A stretch of 64,000 nucleotides of DNA, from positions 38,914 to 102,913 of the forward strand of contig NZ_FOOX01000021.1 of the NCBI RefSeq assembly GCF_900113335.1. Direction: 5' to 3'. This document shows, piece by piece, positions 34,414 to 43,754 of the stretch (the first letter of the stretch is position 1; every line of letters starts with the position of its first letter). The notes below the pieces were generated by a model, which saw only the letters and a list, made by a program, of their open reading frames with translations, was not told where the DNA came from and ran no database searches. The position numbers and the translations under genes were made by a program. This stretch comes from Desulfotruncus arcticus DSM 17038 (GTDB lineage: Bacteria > Bacillota > Desulfotomaculia > Desulfotomaculales > Desulfallaceae).

Positions 34414-35742
34414 TTGCGTTATAAAAATGTGGCGTTTATACTAGCTATAGCAGTAATTTGGATGCTAACTCCTTTGCAGGCCATTGCTGCAGTTAATGTT
34501 TATGCTAATGGACAACAAGTTAATTTCGACTCACCACCAATTGTGGATGCTTCAGCCAATAGAACCCTTGTACCGTTTCGACAAATATTTGAAGTCCTGG
34601 GGGCAGAGGTTTGGTATGATTCTGTAACAAATTCCTCCTTTGGGAAAAAAGATAATATGACAATTCAGCTTCCTGTCAACGAAAAGGTTGCTTATAAGAA
34701 CGATGAGTTAATTACATTGGATGTGGCATCACAAGTAGTAAATGGCCGGACAATGGTTCCTCTCCGGTTTATTAGTGAAACATTGGGATGCACTGTAGAG
34801 ACTCAAAACACCTCTTCAAATTTAGAAATTTATATTAAAACGGATAACTTGCAAAGCAATATGCGTATGTTAACAAACATAAAAACTGACAGCAATGACT
34901 TGAATTTCATTGTGGAATTGGAAGTAGAAGACGGAGTAAACATAATACACGAGCTTGTTAATCCAGAACGCCTGGCTATAGATTTGCAAAATACCAATAA
35001 TAATGCCAGGGATATTCTTGATTTAAATAGCCCTTTGGTTTCTTCAATCAGGACAAGCCAGTATAGCAGCACTACAACCCGCGTGGTTTTGGATTTAAAA
35101 AAGGATGTGGATTATCATCTAGAGCAAAACAAGGACTCTTTAGTAGTAAACATAACCGAATCAAAACAGCCTCAATCGTCAGAACCACCCCAACAAGAAA
35201 CGCCGGGGACCGGCAATAAATTAATAATTCTTGATGCGGGGCATGGGGGTTCGGATACTGGCGCCGTTGGTTATTCAGGCAAGTATGAAAAGGACTTGGT
35301 TCTCCAAATAACTGATAAATTAAAAACTGCTCTTGAAAATAGCGGATACTCTGTAATGCTAACCAGGTCAGACGATACTTTTGTTTCTTTGGAAAACAGA
35401 GTTATCTATGCCAACAATACTAATGCCTTTGCTTTCGTTAGTATTCATGCCAACAGCTTTTCCGGACCATCTGCGCAGGGGTTGGAAGTGTATACAATGT
35501 ATGGTGCGGACCATAGTTTGGCCCAGGCTGTGTTAGATTCCATATTGGCTAAGACAGGTCAAATAAATAGAAAAGTCAAAGAAGCCGGGTATTATGTCAT
35601 AAAGTACACCAAAATGTCTTCTATACTTATAGAAACTGGGTTTATCAGTAATCCCCAGGAAGAAGCATTCCTGTGGAATGAAGAAAATCAAAACAAAATT
35701 GTCCAGGGCATAGTTGAAGGAATTAAAAAGTACCACCCTTAA
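34414..35742 (+). CDS. N-acetylmuramoyl-L-alanine amidase with stalk domains
   Basis: About 442 residues: signal peptide (cleavage near QAIAA), a copper amine oxidase-like N-terminal domain (PPIVDASANRTLVPFRQIFE, NGRTMVPLRFISE), an AMIN domain, a Pro/Gln linker, and an amidase_3 catalytic domain with ILDAGHGGSDTGA, SIHANSF and the Glu in ILIETGFISN. These zinc amidases cleave the MurNAc-L-Ala bond. TTG 34414 is chosen because TTGGAGGT lies 8 bases upstream and the signal peptide then starts correctly. The signal peptidase gene follows after 27 bases. Confidence 0.9.
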   Translation: MRYKNVAFILAIAVIWMLTPLQAIAAVNVYANGQQVNFDSPPIVDASANRTLVPFRQIFEVLGAEVWYDSVTNSSFGKKDNMTIQLPVNEKVAYKNDELITLDVASQVVNGRTMVPLRFISETLGCTVETQNTSSNLEIYIKTDNLQSNMRMLTNIKTDSNDLNFIVELEVEDGVNIIHELVNPERLAIDLQNTNNNARDILDLNSPLVSSIRTSQYSSTTTRVVLDLKKDVDYHLEQNKDSLVVNITESKQPQSSEPPQQETPGTGNKLIILDAGHGGSDTGAVGYSGKYEKDLVLQITDKLKTALENSGYSVMLTRSDDTFVSLENRVIYANNTNAFAFVSIHANSFSGPSAQGLEVYTMYGADHSLAQAVLDSILAKTGQINRKVKEAGYYVIKYTKMSSILIETGFISNPQEEAFLWNEENQNKIVQGIVEGIKKYHP

Positions 35743-35769
35743 TAGACTAACTTTGGGAAGGAGGCCATA

Positions 35770-36303
35770 ATGAAATCAAATATAAAAGCTGTGATAATTG
35801 ATTGGGTTAAAACTATTGTATTGGCCGTTATTTTGTCTTTTGTTTTTAGAACCTATGTTGCTGAAGCCACGTGGATTCCAAGTGAATCTATGATGCCTAC
35901 GTTAAAGGTTGGAGATCACCTGATAATGGATAAAATTGTTTATAAGATTGAGGGAATAAAAAGAGGTGACATTGTAATTTTCAATCCACCTCCCACTGCT
36001 CAATTGGAGGAAAAGGTTTTAATAAAAAGAGTAGTTGGTTTATCAGGTGAAACCATTTCAGTTAAAAATGGTGCGGTTTTAATTAACGGGGTACCCATTG
36101 AAGAACCATATATTGCAGAAAAACCGCGAGATGATTTCGGGCCCTATCGTATACCAAAGGATCAGGTTTTCGTTATGGGTGATAATCGTAACAATAGTTA
36201 TGATAGCAGGTTTTGGGGGCCATTACCAATTAGTAATATAATCGGCAAGGCGGAATTCCGTTATTATCCACTTAATGATATAGGAATGTTAAACCATAAC
36301 TAA
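35770..36303 (+). CDS. lepB: signal peptidase I
   Basis: A 177-residue type I signal peptidase with an N-terminal membrane anchor (TIVLAVILSFVFRTYV). The catalytic Ser is in PSESMMPTL and the Lys in IKRVVGLSG; the C-terminal box is FVMGDNRNNSYDSRFWGPL. It is of the short Gram-positive SipS type. GGGAAGGAGG precedes ATG 35770. It is co-transcribed with the secreted amidase and a terminator follows. Confidence 0.93.
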   Translation: MKSNIKAVIIDWVKTIVLAVILSFVFRTYVAEATWIPSESMMPTLKVGDHLIMDKIVYKIEGIKRGDIVIFNPPPTAQLEEKVLIKRVVGLSGETISVKNGAVLINGVPIEEPYIAEKPRDDFGPYRIPKDQVFVMGDNRNNSYDSRFWGPLPISNIIGKAEFRYYPLNDIGMLNHN

Positions 36304-36310
36304 TATTAAT

Positions 36311-36352
36311 AAGCCCCCCATTTCTCAAACTAGCGAAATGGGGGCTTAATTT
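36311..36352 (+). terminator. terminator after signal peptidase gene
   Basis: AAGCCCCCCATTTC paired with GAAATGGGGGCTT, then AATTTTG. Confidence 0.85.
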
Positions 36353-36381
36353 TGTTGCAGTAAGAAATTCCTGTTGCATGC

Positions 36382-36397
36382 ATCAAATATATTTGAT
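36382..36397 (+). promoter_or_regulatory. perfect ArsR-type palindromic operator
   Basis: ATCAAATATATTTGAT is a perfect 16-base palindrome of the ATCAA-n6-TTGAT class bound by ArsR proteins, 12 bases before the likely arsR start. Confidence 0.75.
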
Positions 36398-36409
36398 ATG
36401 ATTTATATC

Positions 36410-36724
36410 ATGAAAGATGCAGTAAAAGTTGCCAGGGCTTTAAGTGACCCTATGCGCTATAAGATTATGCTTATGCTGGCCCGTAGTGAGGAGGGTTGCT
36501 GTCCGGTTTCCGGTGAAGTGGAAGGTAAACCAGGTCTTTGTAATTGCGAAATTATGGCTAAGCTGGGCATGATTCAATCCCGTGTTTCGTACCATATGAA
36601 AGAATTGGCGGAGGCGGGTTTAGTTACTGAAGAGCCGAGGGGTAAGTGGAAGATGTACTTTATTAAAGAACAAACACTAAAACAATTTATGCGGCAGTTA
36701 AGTGAAGATTTTAAGCTAGACTAA
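36410..36724 (+). CDS. arsR: ArsR-family arsenic-responsive repressor
   Basis: About 104 residues beginning MKDAVKVARALSDPMRYKI, with recognition helix QSRVSYHMKELAEAGLV. A distinctive Cys-rich loop before the recognition helices (EGCCPVSGEVEGKPGLCNCEIM) would bind As(III), as in the ArsR group with metal-site cysteines near the helix-turn-helix. Upstream in-frame starts at 36374 and 36398 run through the operator palindrome, so ATG 36410 is preferred. The arsM gene follows. Confidence 0.85.
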   Translation: MKDAVKVARALSDPMRYKIMLMLARSEEGCCPVSGEVEGKPGLCNCEIMAKLGMIQSRVSYHMKELAEAGLVTEEPRGKWKMYFIKEQTLKQFMRQLSEDFKLD

Positions 36725-36777
36725 TTTTTTTACAGTGACAAATCAAAAAAAGTTGATTTAAGAGGGGGGGACCGGAT

Positions 36778-37596
36778 GTGAAAGAAGATATTCGGGAAGT
36801 AGTAAAACATAAGTATGCTCAAGCCATTACTCAAAAGAATAGTTGTTGTGGTTCCGGTAGCAGTTGCTGCGGAGGAGACCCTTTAGAGGTTGACATGATC
36901 ACCGGAAACCTGTATCAGGCCCATGAAATGGATGGGTTGCCCCGGGACTTAGTTGCAACATCTTTTGGCTGCGGCAATCCCACCGCATTAACAGAACTGC
37001 ATCCCGGTGAAGTAGTGCTGGATTTAGGAAGCGGCGCAGGATTAGATGTTCTATTGTCTGCCCGTCGGGTCGGCCCCAACGGCAAAGCATATGGCCTGGA
37101 TATGACTGACGAGATGCTGGCCGAGGCTAGAGCCAACCAGAAACGTACCGGACTTAGTAATGTGGAATTTCTGAAGGGGCATATTGAGTCAATTCCTTTG
37201 CCGGAGAACAGTGTGGACGTAATCATTTCAAATTGTGTAATAAATCTATCGGCTGACAAAGACCGGGTGCTTCAGGAAGCATTCCGGGTGTTGAAACCAG
37301 GTGGCAGGCTCGCAGTATCTGACATCGTGCTAACAAGGGCGCTGCCACCAAATGTGCAGCAGGACCTGCTAGCCTGGGCCGGCTGTATTGGCGGAGCTTT
37401 ACAGGAACAGGAGTATCGTGATAAACTCATTGCTGCAGGGTTTAATGAGGTAGAATTACAGACCACTCGGGTATATGACTTTAGTAGCCAACAGGCAGAA
37501 AGAATTCTACCTGGTCTATCAGAGGCGGAACGGAAGGATTCAAACGGTGCAGTGCTCAGTGCCTTTATTCGTGCTAAGAAACCTCTAGAATATTAA
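36778..37596 (+). CDS. arsM: arsenite S-adenosylmethionine methyltransferase
   Basis: A 272-residue class I methyltransferase with SAM motif [14 protein letters not shown]. The three conserved arsenic-binding cysteines are in [15 protein letters not shown] and WAGCIGGAL. An additional N-terminal [11 protein letters not shown] cluster is typical of ArsM. It methylates As(III) to mono-, di- and trimethylated species. GTG 36778 follows AGAGGGGGGG. It is probably in one transcript with arsR. Confidence 0.92.
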   Translation: MKEDIREVVKHKYAQAITQKNSCCGSGSSCCGGDPLEVDMITGNLYQAHEMDGLPRDLVATSFGCGNPTALTELHPGEVVLDLGSGAGLDVLLSARRVGPNGKAYGLDMTDEMLAEARANQKRTGLSNVEFLKGHIESIPLPENSVDVIISNCVINLSADKDRVLQEAFRVLKPGGRLAVSDIVLTRALPPNVQQDLLAWAGCIGGALQEQEYRDKLIAAGFNEVELQTTRVYDFSSQQAERILPGLSEAERKDSNGAVLSAFIRAKKPLEY

Positions 37597-37802
37597 TGTC
37601 GGGGCAGGATTGTATAACGCATAAATTTTCTACACTTATGTTTTACGCTAACGTTTCAAACAAAAAAGCCGAACGTATTAATCTTATGTTTGGCTTTGAA
37701 TTGGGGGCATATCTGGTGTCGGAGGGGCGGCTTGCATCTTTGGTTTAACCAGTCCCAAATATATTGGGTTATATCTTCCCGGCCAGGTTTACCAATAAAC
37801 CA

Positions 37803-37931
37803 ATGAATATTGTTACTGGCGCATTTGGCTATACCGGCAAATACATTGCTCGCAGCCTAATTTCAATGGGCAAAAAAGTTTTAACCCTTGCCGATCACCC
37901 CCATCGTCCTTACCCTTTGGAGGCAAAGTAA
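37803..37931 (+). pseudogene. remnant of NAD(P)-dependent epimerase/NmrA-like gene
   Basis: A 42-codon fragment starting MNIVTGAFGYTGKYIARSL, a typical Rossmann start (GxxGxxG), and ending after HPHRPYPLEAK. The rest of a gene normally near 300 residues is missing. A GTAGCACC/GGTGCTAC hairpin (37934-37990) follows. The surrounding gap 37597-38129 holds no other gene that I can see. Confidence 0.6.
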
Positions 37932-38129
37932 CTGTAGCACCCTTTAATTTAATAAACCGGACGTATTATTAAATGTATGCAAGGTGCTACAACTTCTTTT
38001 TAATTTAATAGCTTGACGACAGAGATAATTTTGTACAAAAGTATCTCTGTTTTTTTTGTTGAAAAGATGTTATCTCAGCTGTAACATTTTATGATATTCG
38101 GATACCAATAATCAGGAGCGGTTTCTGAT

Positions 38130-38645
38130 ATGGCCATATTAAAATTAGAGAAGCTTTATCAACGTTATAAATTAGCTATTTTTCGATATTTATACCGTAT
38201 GGGCGGGGATTACCACCTGGCGGAGGAGTTAACCCAGGAAACTTTTTACCGGGCTTTTGTTTCCCTAAAAAATTTCCGTGGTGAATCAACTTTATCCACC
38301 TGGTTATTTCGTATTGCTTATTACGTATATACCGGGCATCTGCGTGGCCGTCCCCGGGAGCGAAATTTGCCTCTTAACCATGAAATACCTGACTGGAATA
38401 CAGCAAATGACCCCGCCCGGCACTTGGATGATGCGGAAAACTGGCGCATGGCCCGGTTATCCTTGGAGCAGCTGCCCGTAGATTACCGGGCGGTAATAGT
38501 TCTAAGGGAATTGGAAGATTTGACCTTTGAAGAGATAGGGGCGATATTGGGTAAATCCCCAACTACAGTAAGGGTAACCCTCTGCCGGGCCAAAAAAAAG
38601 TATCGCCAAGTATTTGACCAGCTAGAAGGTGATGATAATGATTGA
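38130..38645 (+). CDS. ECF-type RNA polymerase sigma factor
   Basis: A 171-residue sigma-70 protein: region 2 (LFRYLYRMGGDYHLAEELTQETF-like segment, residues 14-40) and region 4 (LPVDYRAVIVLRELEDLTFEEI then SPTTVRVTLCRAKKKY). It directs RNA polymerase to a small regulon, probably including its own gene. AGGAGCGG precedes the ATG. The stop overlaps the start of an anti-sigma gene, so the two are coupled. Confidence 0.9.
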   Translation: MAILKLEKLYQRYKLAIFRYLYRMGGDYHLAEELTQETFYRAFVSLKNFRGESTLSTWLFRIAYYVYTGHLRGRPRERNLPLNHEIPDWNTANDPARHLDDAENWRMARLSLEQLPVDYRAVIVLRELEDLTFEEIGAILGKSPTTVRVTLCRAKKKYRQVFDQLEGDDND

Positions 38646-40113
38646 CCGGGAATGCGAAATAATTAAAGATTTACTGCCACTATACGCTGACGGTGTGGCC
38701 AGTGCTGCCACCTTGAAAATGGTGGAACAGCATCTGGCACAATGCGCCGGGTGTCGTGAATTATTGGAAATGTATCGCCAGCCTGCTCTTCCTGTACTGG
38801 CTGCTGATAAAGCTTCCTGCAGATCCGGTATGGGTGGATTTTGGGCCAGGTTGCGTCGGGTAGCCGTAGTATTTATGGCCGGGCTTATAATTACTGGTTC
38901 AACTATTGCCTGGGCTTCCTATCAGGCGGGGCGGAATCTAGCCTTGCGGGACCCGTCTTTCCGGCAGGCCGAGCAGATGGATCTATTTACCGAAGTTAAT
39001 CAGTCCCAAAAACTTGGCACAAACAGCATCACTGTGAACAAGATTCTATTGGATTCGGCCCGTACCACAGTTTTTTATAGTGTTTTACCTGGATTAGACG
39101 GAGATGACAATATAAATATAAACATGGTAGATGATAAAGGTGTTCAATATGACCTGCGGGGAGGCAGGGGGCTGCACGGCAAATATTTTATATGCGATCT
39201 TGACCCGGTAAATCTGGACACAGAAAAAATAACACTCTCCTTCAGCACTGGCCAGATGCCGGGTGAGGCACGGTTTGAAATACCGGTTGACCCAACTATA
39301 GTGGCCCAAAACACACGGGAATTGTACCCAAATCTTAAAACAAAAGTGGGCCCGGTAGAGCTGGTTGTGGACAGGGCTGTGCTTGGCCTTTCGGAAAGCA
39401 TCATTTTCTTCCGGGCCCGTTGGTCGCAGGACCCGTCCATTGCCGGGGTAGGCATTGGGCTGGACCGGCCTATGTTTACTGTAATGGGCCCCAATGGGCC
39501 ATCCAGTGCGGAAAGCCGGGTCAGTTTTACTCCACCTGAGCCGATGATCAAAGAATACGGTGCATTTCTATCTGGCAGTTGGGCGGATTTAATTGACGTA
39601 ACCAACGGTAAAAGAATAAAACTTAACGAAACCCGCACCCAAACCGACTCAATAACAGGCGGGATTGAGGGTTCATTCCACTTTGATCCGGTAGACCCCT
39701 CGGCCAGGGAATTAAAGCTTACCTCTCCACCACTGTACCTATATCGTTTCCCGGAAAAAGAACAGCTTTTGAAGATCAACAACTTGCCACGGCAGGGGGA
39801 ACAGGCCTTAAATGGTGTTTTGCGCAGCGGTACCGTAACTTTTGCTTTAGAAAGAGCTGCCGCAGAAGATAACCAGCTTGCCCTGTACTTTAAATTTAGC
39901 GGTGGAGAAAATAAGCCACCTTTTTATTACCGTCCCGATTTTCAGATCAAAGATAAAGAATTCTGGCAAGGGTATATCCGTCTGGAATGGCTGGATGAGC
40001 AGAATATCAAGGTTACCTTCCCCCAACCCGAAATTGATCAGGTTATTTTGAAGTTGAGCAGCGTGGGGGAAAAGTTGCCAAAGGTTGATTTTCAGCTAGA
40101 TGCTGCGCGGTAG
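38638..40113 (+). CDS. anti-sigma factor with zinc-finger and DUF4179-like region
   Basis: About 491 residues. The N-terminal zf-HC2 motif (CEIIKDLLPLYADGV...VEQHLAQCAGCRELL, with HxxxCxxC) is followed by one membrane helix (VFMAGLIITGSTIAWASY) and a large extracytoplasmic beta-rich domain similar to DUF4179 proteins. The protein should hold the ECF sigma factor at the membrane. ATG 38638 is preferred (AGAAGGTG upstream); GTG 38629 and ATG 38632 are alternatives. The signal is unknown. Confidence 0.82.
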   Translation: MIDRECEIIKDLLPLYADGVASAATLKMVEQHLAQCAGCRELLEMYRQPALPVLAADKASCRSGMGGFWARLRRVAVVFMAGLIITGSTIAWASYQAGRNLALRDPSFRQAEQMDLFTEVNQSQKLGTNSITVNKILLDSARTTVFYSVLPGLDGDDNININMVDDKGVQYDLRGGRGLHGKYFICDLDPVNLDTEKITLSFSTGQMPGEARFEIPVDPTIVAQNTRELYPNLKTKVGPVELVVDRAVLGLSESIIFFRARWSQDPSIAGVGIGLDRPMFTVMGPNGPSSAESRVSFTPPEPMIKEYGAFLSGSWADLIDVTNGKRIKLNETRTQTDSITGGIEGSFHFDPVDPSARELKLTSPPLYLYRFPEKEQLLKINNLPRQGEQALNGVLRSGTVTFALERAAAEDNQLALYFKFSGGENKPPFYYRPDFQIKDKEFWQGYIRLEWLDEQNIKVTFPQPEIDQVILKLSSVGEKLPKVDFQLDAAR

Positions 40114-40154
40114 CCAGTTTAAATTTATAAATAGGGAAGGAAGGGGGAACCGCA

Positions 40155-40625
40155 ATGCCCCTAATGGGCAAACCGCTATCCCAGCTCTATTCTCCCGAAG
40201 AAATACTTGATTTGCTTTATAACACAGGGTTCAGGCTTACCGGCAGCCACCGGGAAACAACTGATCTTGTTTTAAGCGCCTTTGATACATTAACCGGGTG
40301 TGAAAAAATTAAATTTAGCACAGCACTTAAAGGTTTGTGTTCTGTTTATATAAAAACTGCCGCAAAAAATTTGGACCAACCGTTATACCGTAATAACTGC
40401 AGCATGGGCAAGGTACAGGAAGCCCTTTTGTCGCTGCCGCATAAAGAAAGATTAGTTGTGGTTCTACGTGAGATATTGGGTTTAGATTATGATGCAATAT
40501 CAAATATGACCGATTTAGAGAAAAAAGATGTGGCCAAACTACTGGCGATAGGCAGGTCATGTTTGGTCAATCAGTTGCTCCTGATAGCGGAAGAGCCTAA
40601 AAGGGTAGTGCATAGTAACAATTAA
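40155..40625 (+). CDS. degenerate sigma-70-like protein
   Basis: A 156-residue protein with a region-4-like C-terminus (LLSLPHKERLVVVLREILGLDYDAISNMTDLEKKDVAKLL) and a weak region 2. The usual region 4.2 recognition helix is poorly conserved. It follows the ECF sigma/anti-sigma pair by 41 bases on the same strand and could be a co-regulator or a diverged duplicate. GGAAGGAAGGGGG precedes the ATG. Confidence 0.6.
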   Translation: MPLMGKPLSQLYSPEEILDLLYNTGFRLTGSHRETTDLVLSAFDTLTGCEKIKFSTALKGLCSVYIKTAAKNLDQPLYRNNCSMGKVQEALLSLPHKERLVVVLREILGLDYDAISNMTDLEKKDVAKLLAIGRSCLVNQLLLIAEEPKRVVHSNN

Positions 40626-40671
40626 GGCATCAGGGAATTGGCAAGTTACTTTGCTTGTCAGGATTATTAAA

Positions 40672-40825
40672 CCTTAGTTCGTAGTTCATAAAAGATTGAA
40701 TCTGAAGTTGAGAGATTAAAAAGCAAGTTTGGGGCTAGAAGTGAAAGTTCGGATAGCAACCCAACTTGCTTAATTAAATAAAATTCAATTTCAGATTCAA
40801 TTTGAAGAACGAAGCCTTACCAGAA
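40672..40825. repeat. nested imperfect inverted repeats beside the IS91-type element
   Basis: Arms include TTGAATCTGAAGTTGA versus TCAATTTCAGATTCAA, AAGCAAGTTTGGG versus CCCAACTTGCTT, and an outer TTAGTTCG/CGAAGCC pairing. Together they would fold into a long stem in the otherwise empty 40626-41030 gap. This could mark an element end. Confidence 0.5.
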
Positions 40826-41030
40826 AAGCTATGGGTTTTCAATCTTGTATCTTCTGGTTTAAAATTGGTTCTAATCGGTGTTAAAGGTGATTTAAAGGAT
40901 AAAATTGAGCCAAATTTGTTGCAAATAGTAGGCAAAACTAAAATTCTGTTTTAGTTTGTATAGTGTAACTAAAAAAAGGCACACTTCTCCCTTGGTTTAA
41001 AAAGTAGTTAAAAAGCTATTAATCATATAG

Positions 41031-42171
41031 TTACGCAGTTAATGAGGATCTTTTTTGAGCAGGTGCATTTTTTCCAGGTAAAACAACTTTTTGTATAACC
41101 ATTACCCCTATGCCGCAGTGTGGGCATTTGGTATAGTCAAACTTTCTTTCCATCTCTTCAAGGCCAGCTTGTGCTGGTATATTTTTATTAGATACAGTTA
41201 GTAATTTACGGCATATTTTTAATTTCTTTTTTCGGTTACGATTACTAAGTATTCCATAATAACGGATTTTCACAAATTTATCTGGTAAGATATGCAAAAG
41301 AAATCTAAGCTTGTTTTTACAACCATCTTTATAGTCCTTCCACTGGAAGCATACTTTACCGTTCTCCAATTTCTTAATTCTGTTGTTAGAAATTGCAACT
41401 CTGTGGGTATAGCGTCCTAAATATCCGATTACCTGTTCAGCGTTGTTGAATGGTGGCTTGCAGTAAGATACCCAGTCCTTTTTATAGAGTGTATTTAGCA
41501 ATTCCTTAAAATGTTTTGTTTGTTGCAAGTATTCGATATTGTCGTTGTAAGTTAACTTACCATCAAGGTTAAGCTTTTTTAGCTCAGACATAAACTTTCC
41601 TCGGAATAGCCGGGAAATAACCTTAACAGGGAGAAAAAATTTTTTCCTTGATGAAATCCACTTGTCACCTTTATAAGACAAGCCACCGCCTGTAACAATA
41701 AAATGCAGATGGGGATGGTGCATCAAGTTTTGACCCAGGTGTGTAAAATAGATATTAATCCAGGCTCTGCTCCTAAATACTTGGAATCCAAGGCAAGTTC
41801 CATTAAAGTAGCAGAACCGGCCTTAAATAATAAACCATATAGTTGTTTTTGATTTTGTAACACCAATGGATTTAATTCGACCGGTATTGTCAGTACAACA
41901 TGGAAATATCCGATTGGCAACAGATCCTTTTTTCTATTAATCAACCACTTTTCCCGTGCTGATCCCTGACATTTAGGGCAATGCCGTTACGACAAGAGTT
42001 ATAAGAAACCCTAATGTGACCACACGCATTACATTTATCCTTATGCCCACCAAGCACAGCCGTTCTGCAGCTTTGAATGGCATTTATAACTTTATGTGTA
42101 TGGTAAGGCAAACTATGCTCTTTCCGGTAAGCTTGTCCATAATTTCGGAAGACATCTGCTACTTCTACCAT
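41031..42171 (-). pseudogene. IS91-family (Y2) transposase, two single-base deletions
   Basis: Three consecutive frames together give a full IS91-type transposase: N-terminal zinc finger (CNACGHIRVSYNSCRN...), central YFHVVLTIPVELNPL, then HHPHLHFIVTGGGLS and YLGRYTHRVAISN. Reading back a missing base near 42000 restores CRNRHCPKCQ, and another near 41727 restores HTWGQNLMHHPH. Both lesions are one-base losses in C or G runs, so sequencing or assembly error is possible. It overlaps the tyrosine recombinase gene by one base. Confidence 0.8.
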
Positions 42172-43067
42172 TACTTAACACCTGCAAGCGTATCAAGGGG
42201 ACTTACGATATTTAGTAAGTCTTTTCGTTGCAAATGAATGTAGATGGTAGTAGTCCTTATGTTTCTATGACCTAAAAGTTGCTGAACCTGATAGATGCTT
42301 GCCCCGGATTCCAATAAGTGCGTGGCAAAACTATGTCTCAGTGAATGAACACTAACTTTTTTATTAATACCAGCTTTTACTCTGGCTTTTTCAAAGATAT
42401 GTTGAATGGAACGAACTGATATAGGACTGTCAACATACTTTCCGGGAAATAACCAATTGACTGGCTTATAGTGCTTAAAGTAAGTTCTTAACATTTCCAG
42501 GTTCGTCTCGGCAAGCAAGCAATATCTATCTTTTTTGCCTTTTCCCAAAGACACATGAATTTGAGTGTTTTTGCTATCGATATCAGTAACTTTTAGGTTG
42601 GCAGCTTCGCTTACTCTTAATCCAACTGCATAGATAGTCATAAGTATTGTTTTGTGTTTTAAGTTTTCAACAGAATTAAAAATATCTTGTATTTCTGACT
42701 GTGATAGTACTGATGGTAACCTTTGCTCTCTTTTAATGCGAGGTATTTTATTCCAGTTCCAGTCTCTTTGAAGGGTTGTTAGATATAGAAACTTTAAAGC
42801 ACTGTACACGGTATTTAAATAAGTACCGTTCTTTTTCTCTCCAGTAAGTAAATAATGAAGATACTCTTTAATTTCTTCTACTCCAAGATGCTCAGGGGAC
42901 TTTCCGAAATATTGAGCAAAATTTTTAACATGTCGAATGTATGCACTTTGGGTTACTTTGTGAAATCCCCTAAGCTCCATCTCTCTTAACATAGCTTTTC
43001 TTAATGGTGTCAATAGGCTCTCCTCCCTAAAAAATAAAATTTGCCTCATTCTATGAAGCAAATCCAT
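42171..43067 (-). CDS. site-specific tyrosine recombinase (XerC/D-like)
   Basis: A 298-residue integrase with an N-terminal SAM-like core-binding domain (YIRHVKNFAQYFGK) and a catalytic domain containing Arg in YAVGLRVSEAANL, HSLRHSFATHLLESG, LLGHRNIRTT and the nucleophile Tyr in TTIYIHL, so all R-H-R-H-Y residues appear present. It ends in SPLDTL, like the integrases paired with IS91-type transposases. The additional domain specific to integron integrases is absent. It is co-oriented with and overlaps the transposase. Confidence 0.9.
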   Translation of the reverse strand: MDLLHRMRQILFFREESLLTPLRKAMLREMELRGFHKVTQSAYIRHVKNFAQYFGKSPEHLGVEEIKEYLHYLLTGEKKNGTYLNTVYSALKFLYLTTLQRDWNWNKIPRIKREQRLPSVLSQSEIQDIFNSVENLKHKTILMTIYAVGLRVSEAANLKVTDIDSKNTQIHVSLGKGKKDRYCLLAETNLEMLRTYFKHYKPVNWLFPGKYVDSPISVRSIQHIFEKARVKAGINKKVSVHSLRHSFATHLLESGASIYQVQQLLGHRNIRTTTIYIHLQRKDLLNIVSPLDTLAGVK

Positions 43068-43107
43068 TTTAAGGCAAGAGAAAATTAAATTATAAGCACA
43101 TTAGTAA

Positions 43108-43252
43108 CTTAAATAAAACCAAATTATCGGTTAAAGATATCCTGTAAAAGTCATCGCGTTAGCGATTTCGTTCTTCAACCAAACTGTGTAACGAACAAGG
43201 CTTCAATCTCTGTAAGAATTTTTTTCTTTTTTGAGGGGGGGGATGCCAATGG
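43108..43252 (+). repeat. degenerate repeat, copy A
   Basis: 43108-43192 closely matches 43523-43602 (shared blocks ATCGGTTAAAGATAT and TAGCGATTTCGTTC). After a T-rich stretch comes GAGGGGGGGGATGCCAATGG, the ribosome binding site-like motif shared with copies B, C and D. It abuts a truncated prenyltransferase-like reading frame. Confidence 0.6.
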
Positions 43253-43462
43253 TTGATTATAGGGATGGTGCTAATGAGCATAACCTCACCATGGTCCTTG
43301 CTTTCCCTGGTAAGTATCCCTAAAGCCCGTCAGGCGGTTCTCGGCTTTCGCGGCAAAAAACAGGCTGTGGAAATGATGCCAGCTATGCAGGCAACTGCCC
43401 AGACCAACACCATCTTCGGACTTTCATTGTCTGCTGGGTTGCTCATAAGCTGCTGGTTCTGA
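43253..43462 (+). pseudogene. 3' fragment of a UbiA/MenA-like prenyltransferase gene
   Basis: About 69 codons reading SPWSLLSLVSIPKARQAV, then MMPAMQATAQTNTIFGLSLS and AGLLI. This resembles the C-terminal end of UbiA/MenA-family prenyltransferases, where a Met/Pro-rich segment leads into the last helix. The first two thirds of the gene are missing and the fragment directly follows repeat copy A. The assignment rests on pattern recognition only. Confidence 0.45.
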
Positions 43463-43522
43463 CCTGACTCCTTTGGCTAAAAATATCATAGATTTCGCAG
43501 CACCCCACTTTGTAATTTGGTA

Positions 43523-43754
43523 CTTAAATAAAACTAAAGTATCGGTTAAAGATATTCTAAAAGCCATCGTGATAGCGATTTCGTTCAATAACCATACTGT
43601 GACAAATTAAACTGTCCAACTCCGTACAGATACGGAGCTTTTTAAGGGGGTGATGCCAATGGTATTGTAGATTTCATCCATATATCGCATTAAGCAGCCC
43701 CAACGCCATTAGAAAAGCCCGCATTTCCTTAGAGATAAAGGATAAGCGGGCTTA
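43523..43754 (+). repeat. degenerate repeat, copy B
   Basis: The first part (43523-43602) matches copy A. The second part (43620-43754) matches copy C: hairpin CTCCGTA/TACGGAG with a T-run, GGGGGTGATGCCAATGGTA, a CATATAT..GCATTAA segment and a final hairpin AAGCCCGC/GCGGGCTT. No intact gene follows; 43755-44015 is otherwise empty. Confidence 0.65.

Noticed and set aside
43620..43754. c-di-GMP riboswitch in repeat copies B and C
   Set aside because: The invariant GEMM segments are not present; only hairpins and a ribosome binding site-like motif are shared.
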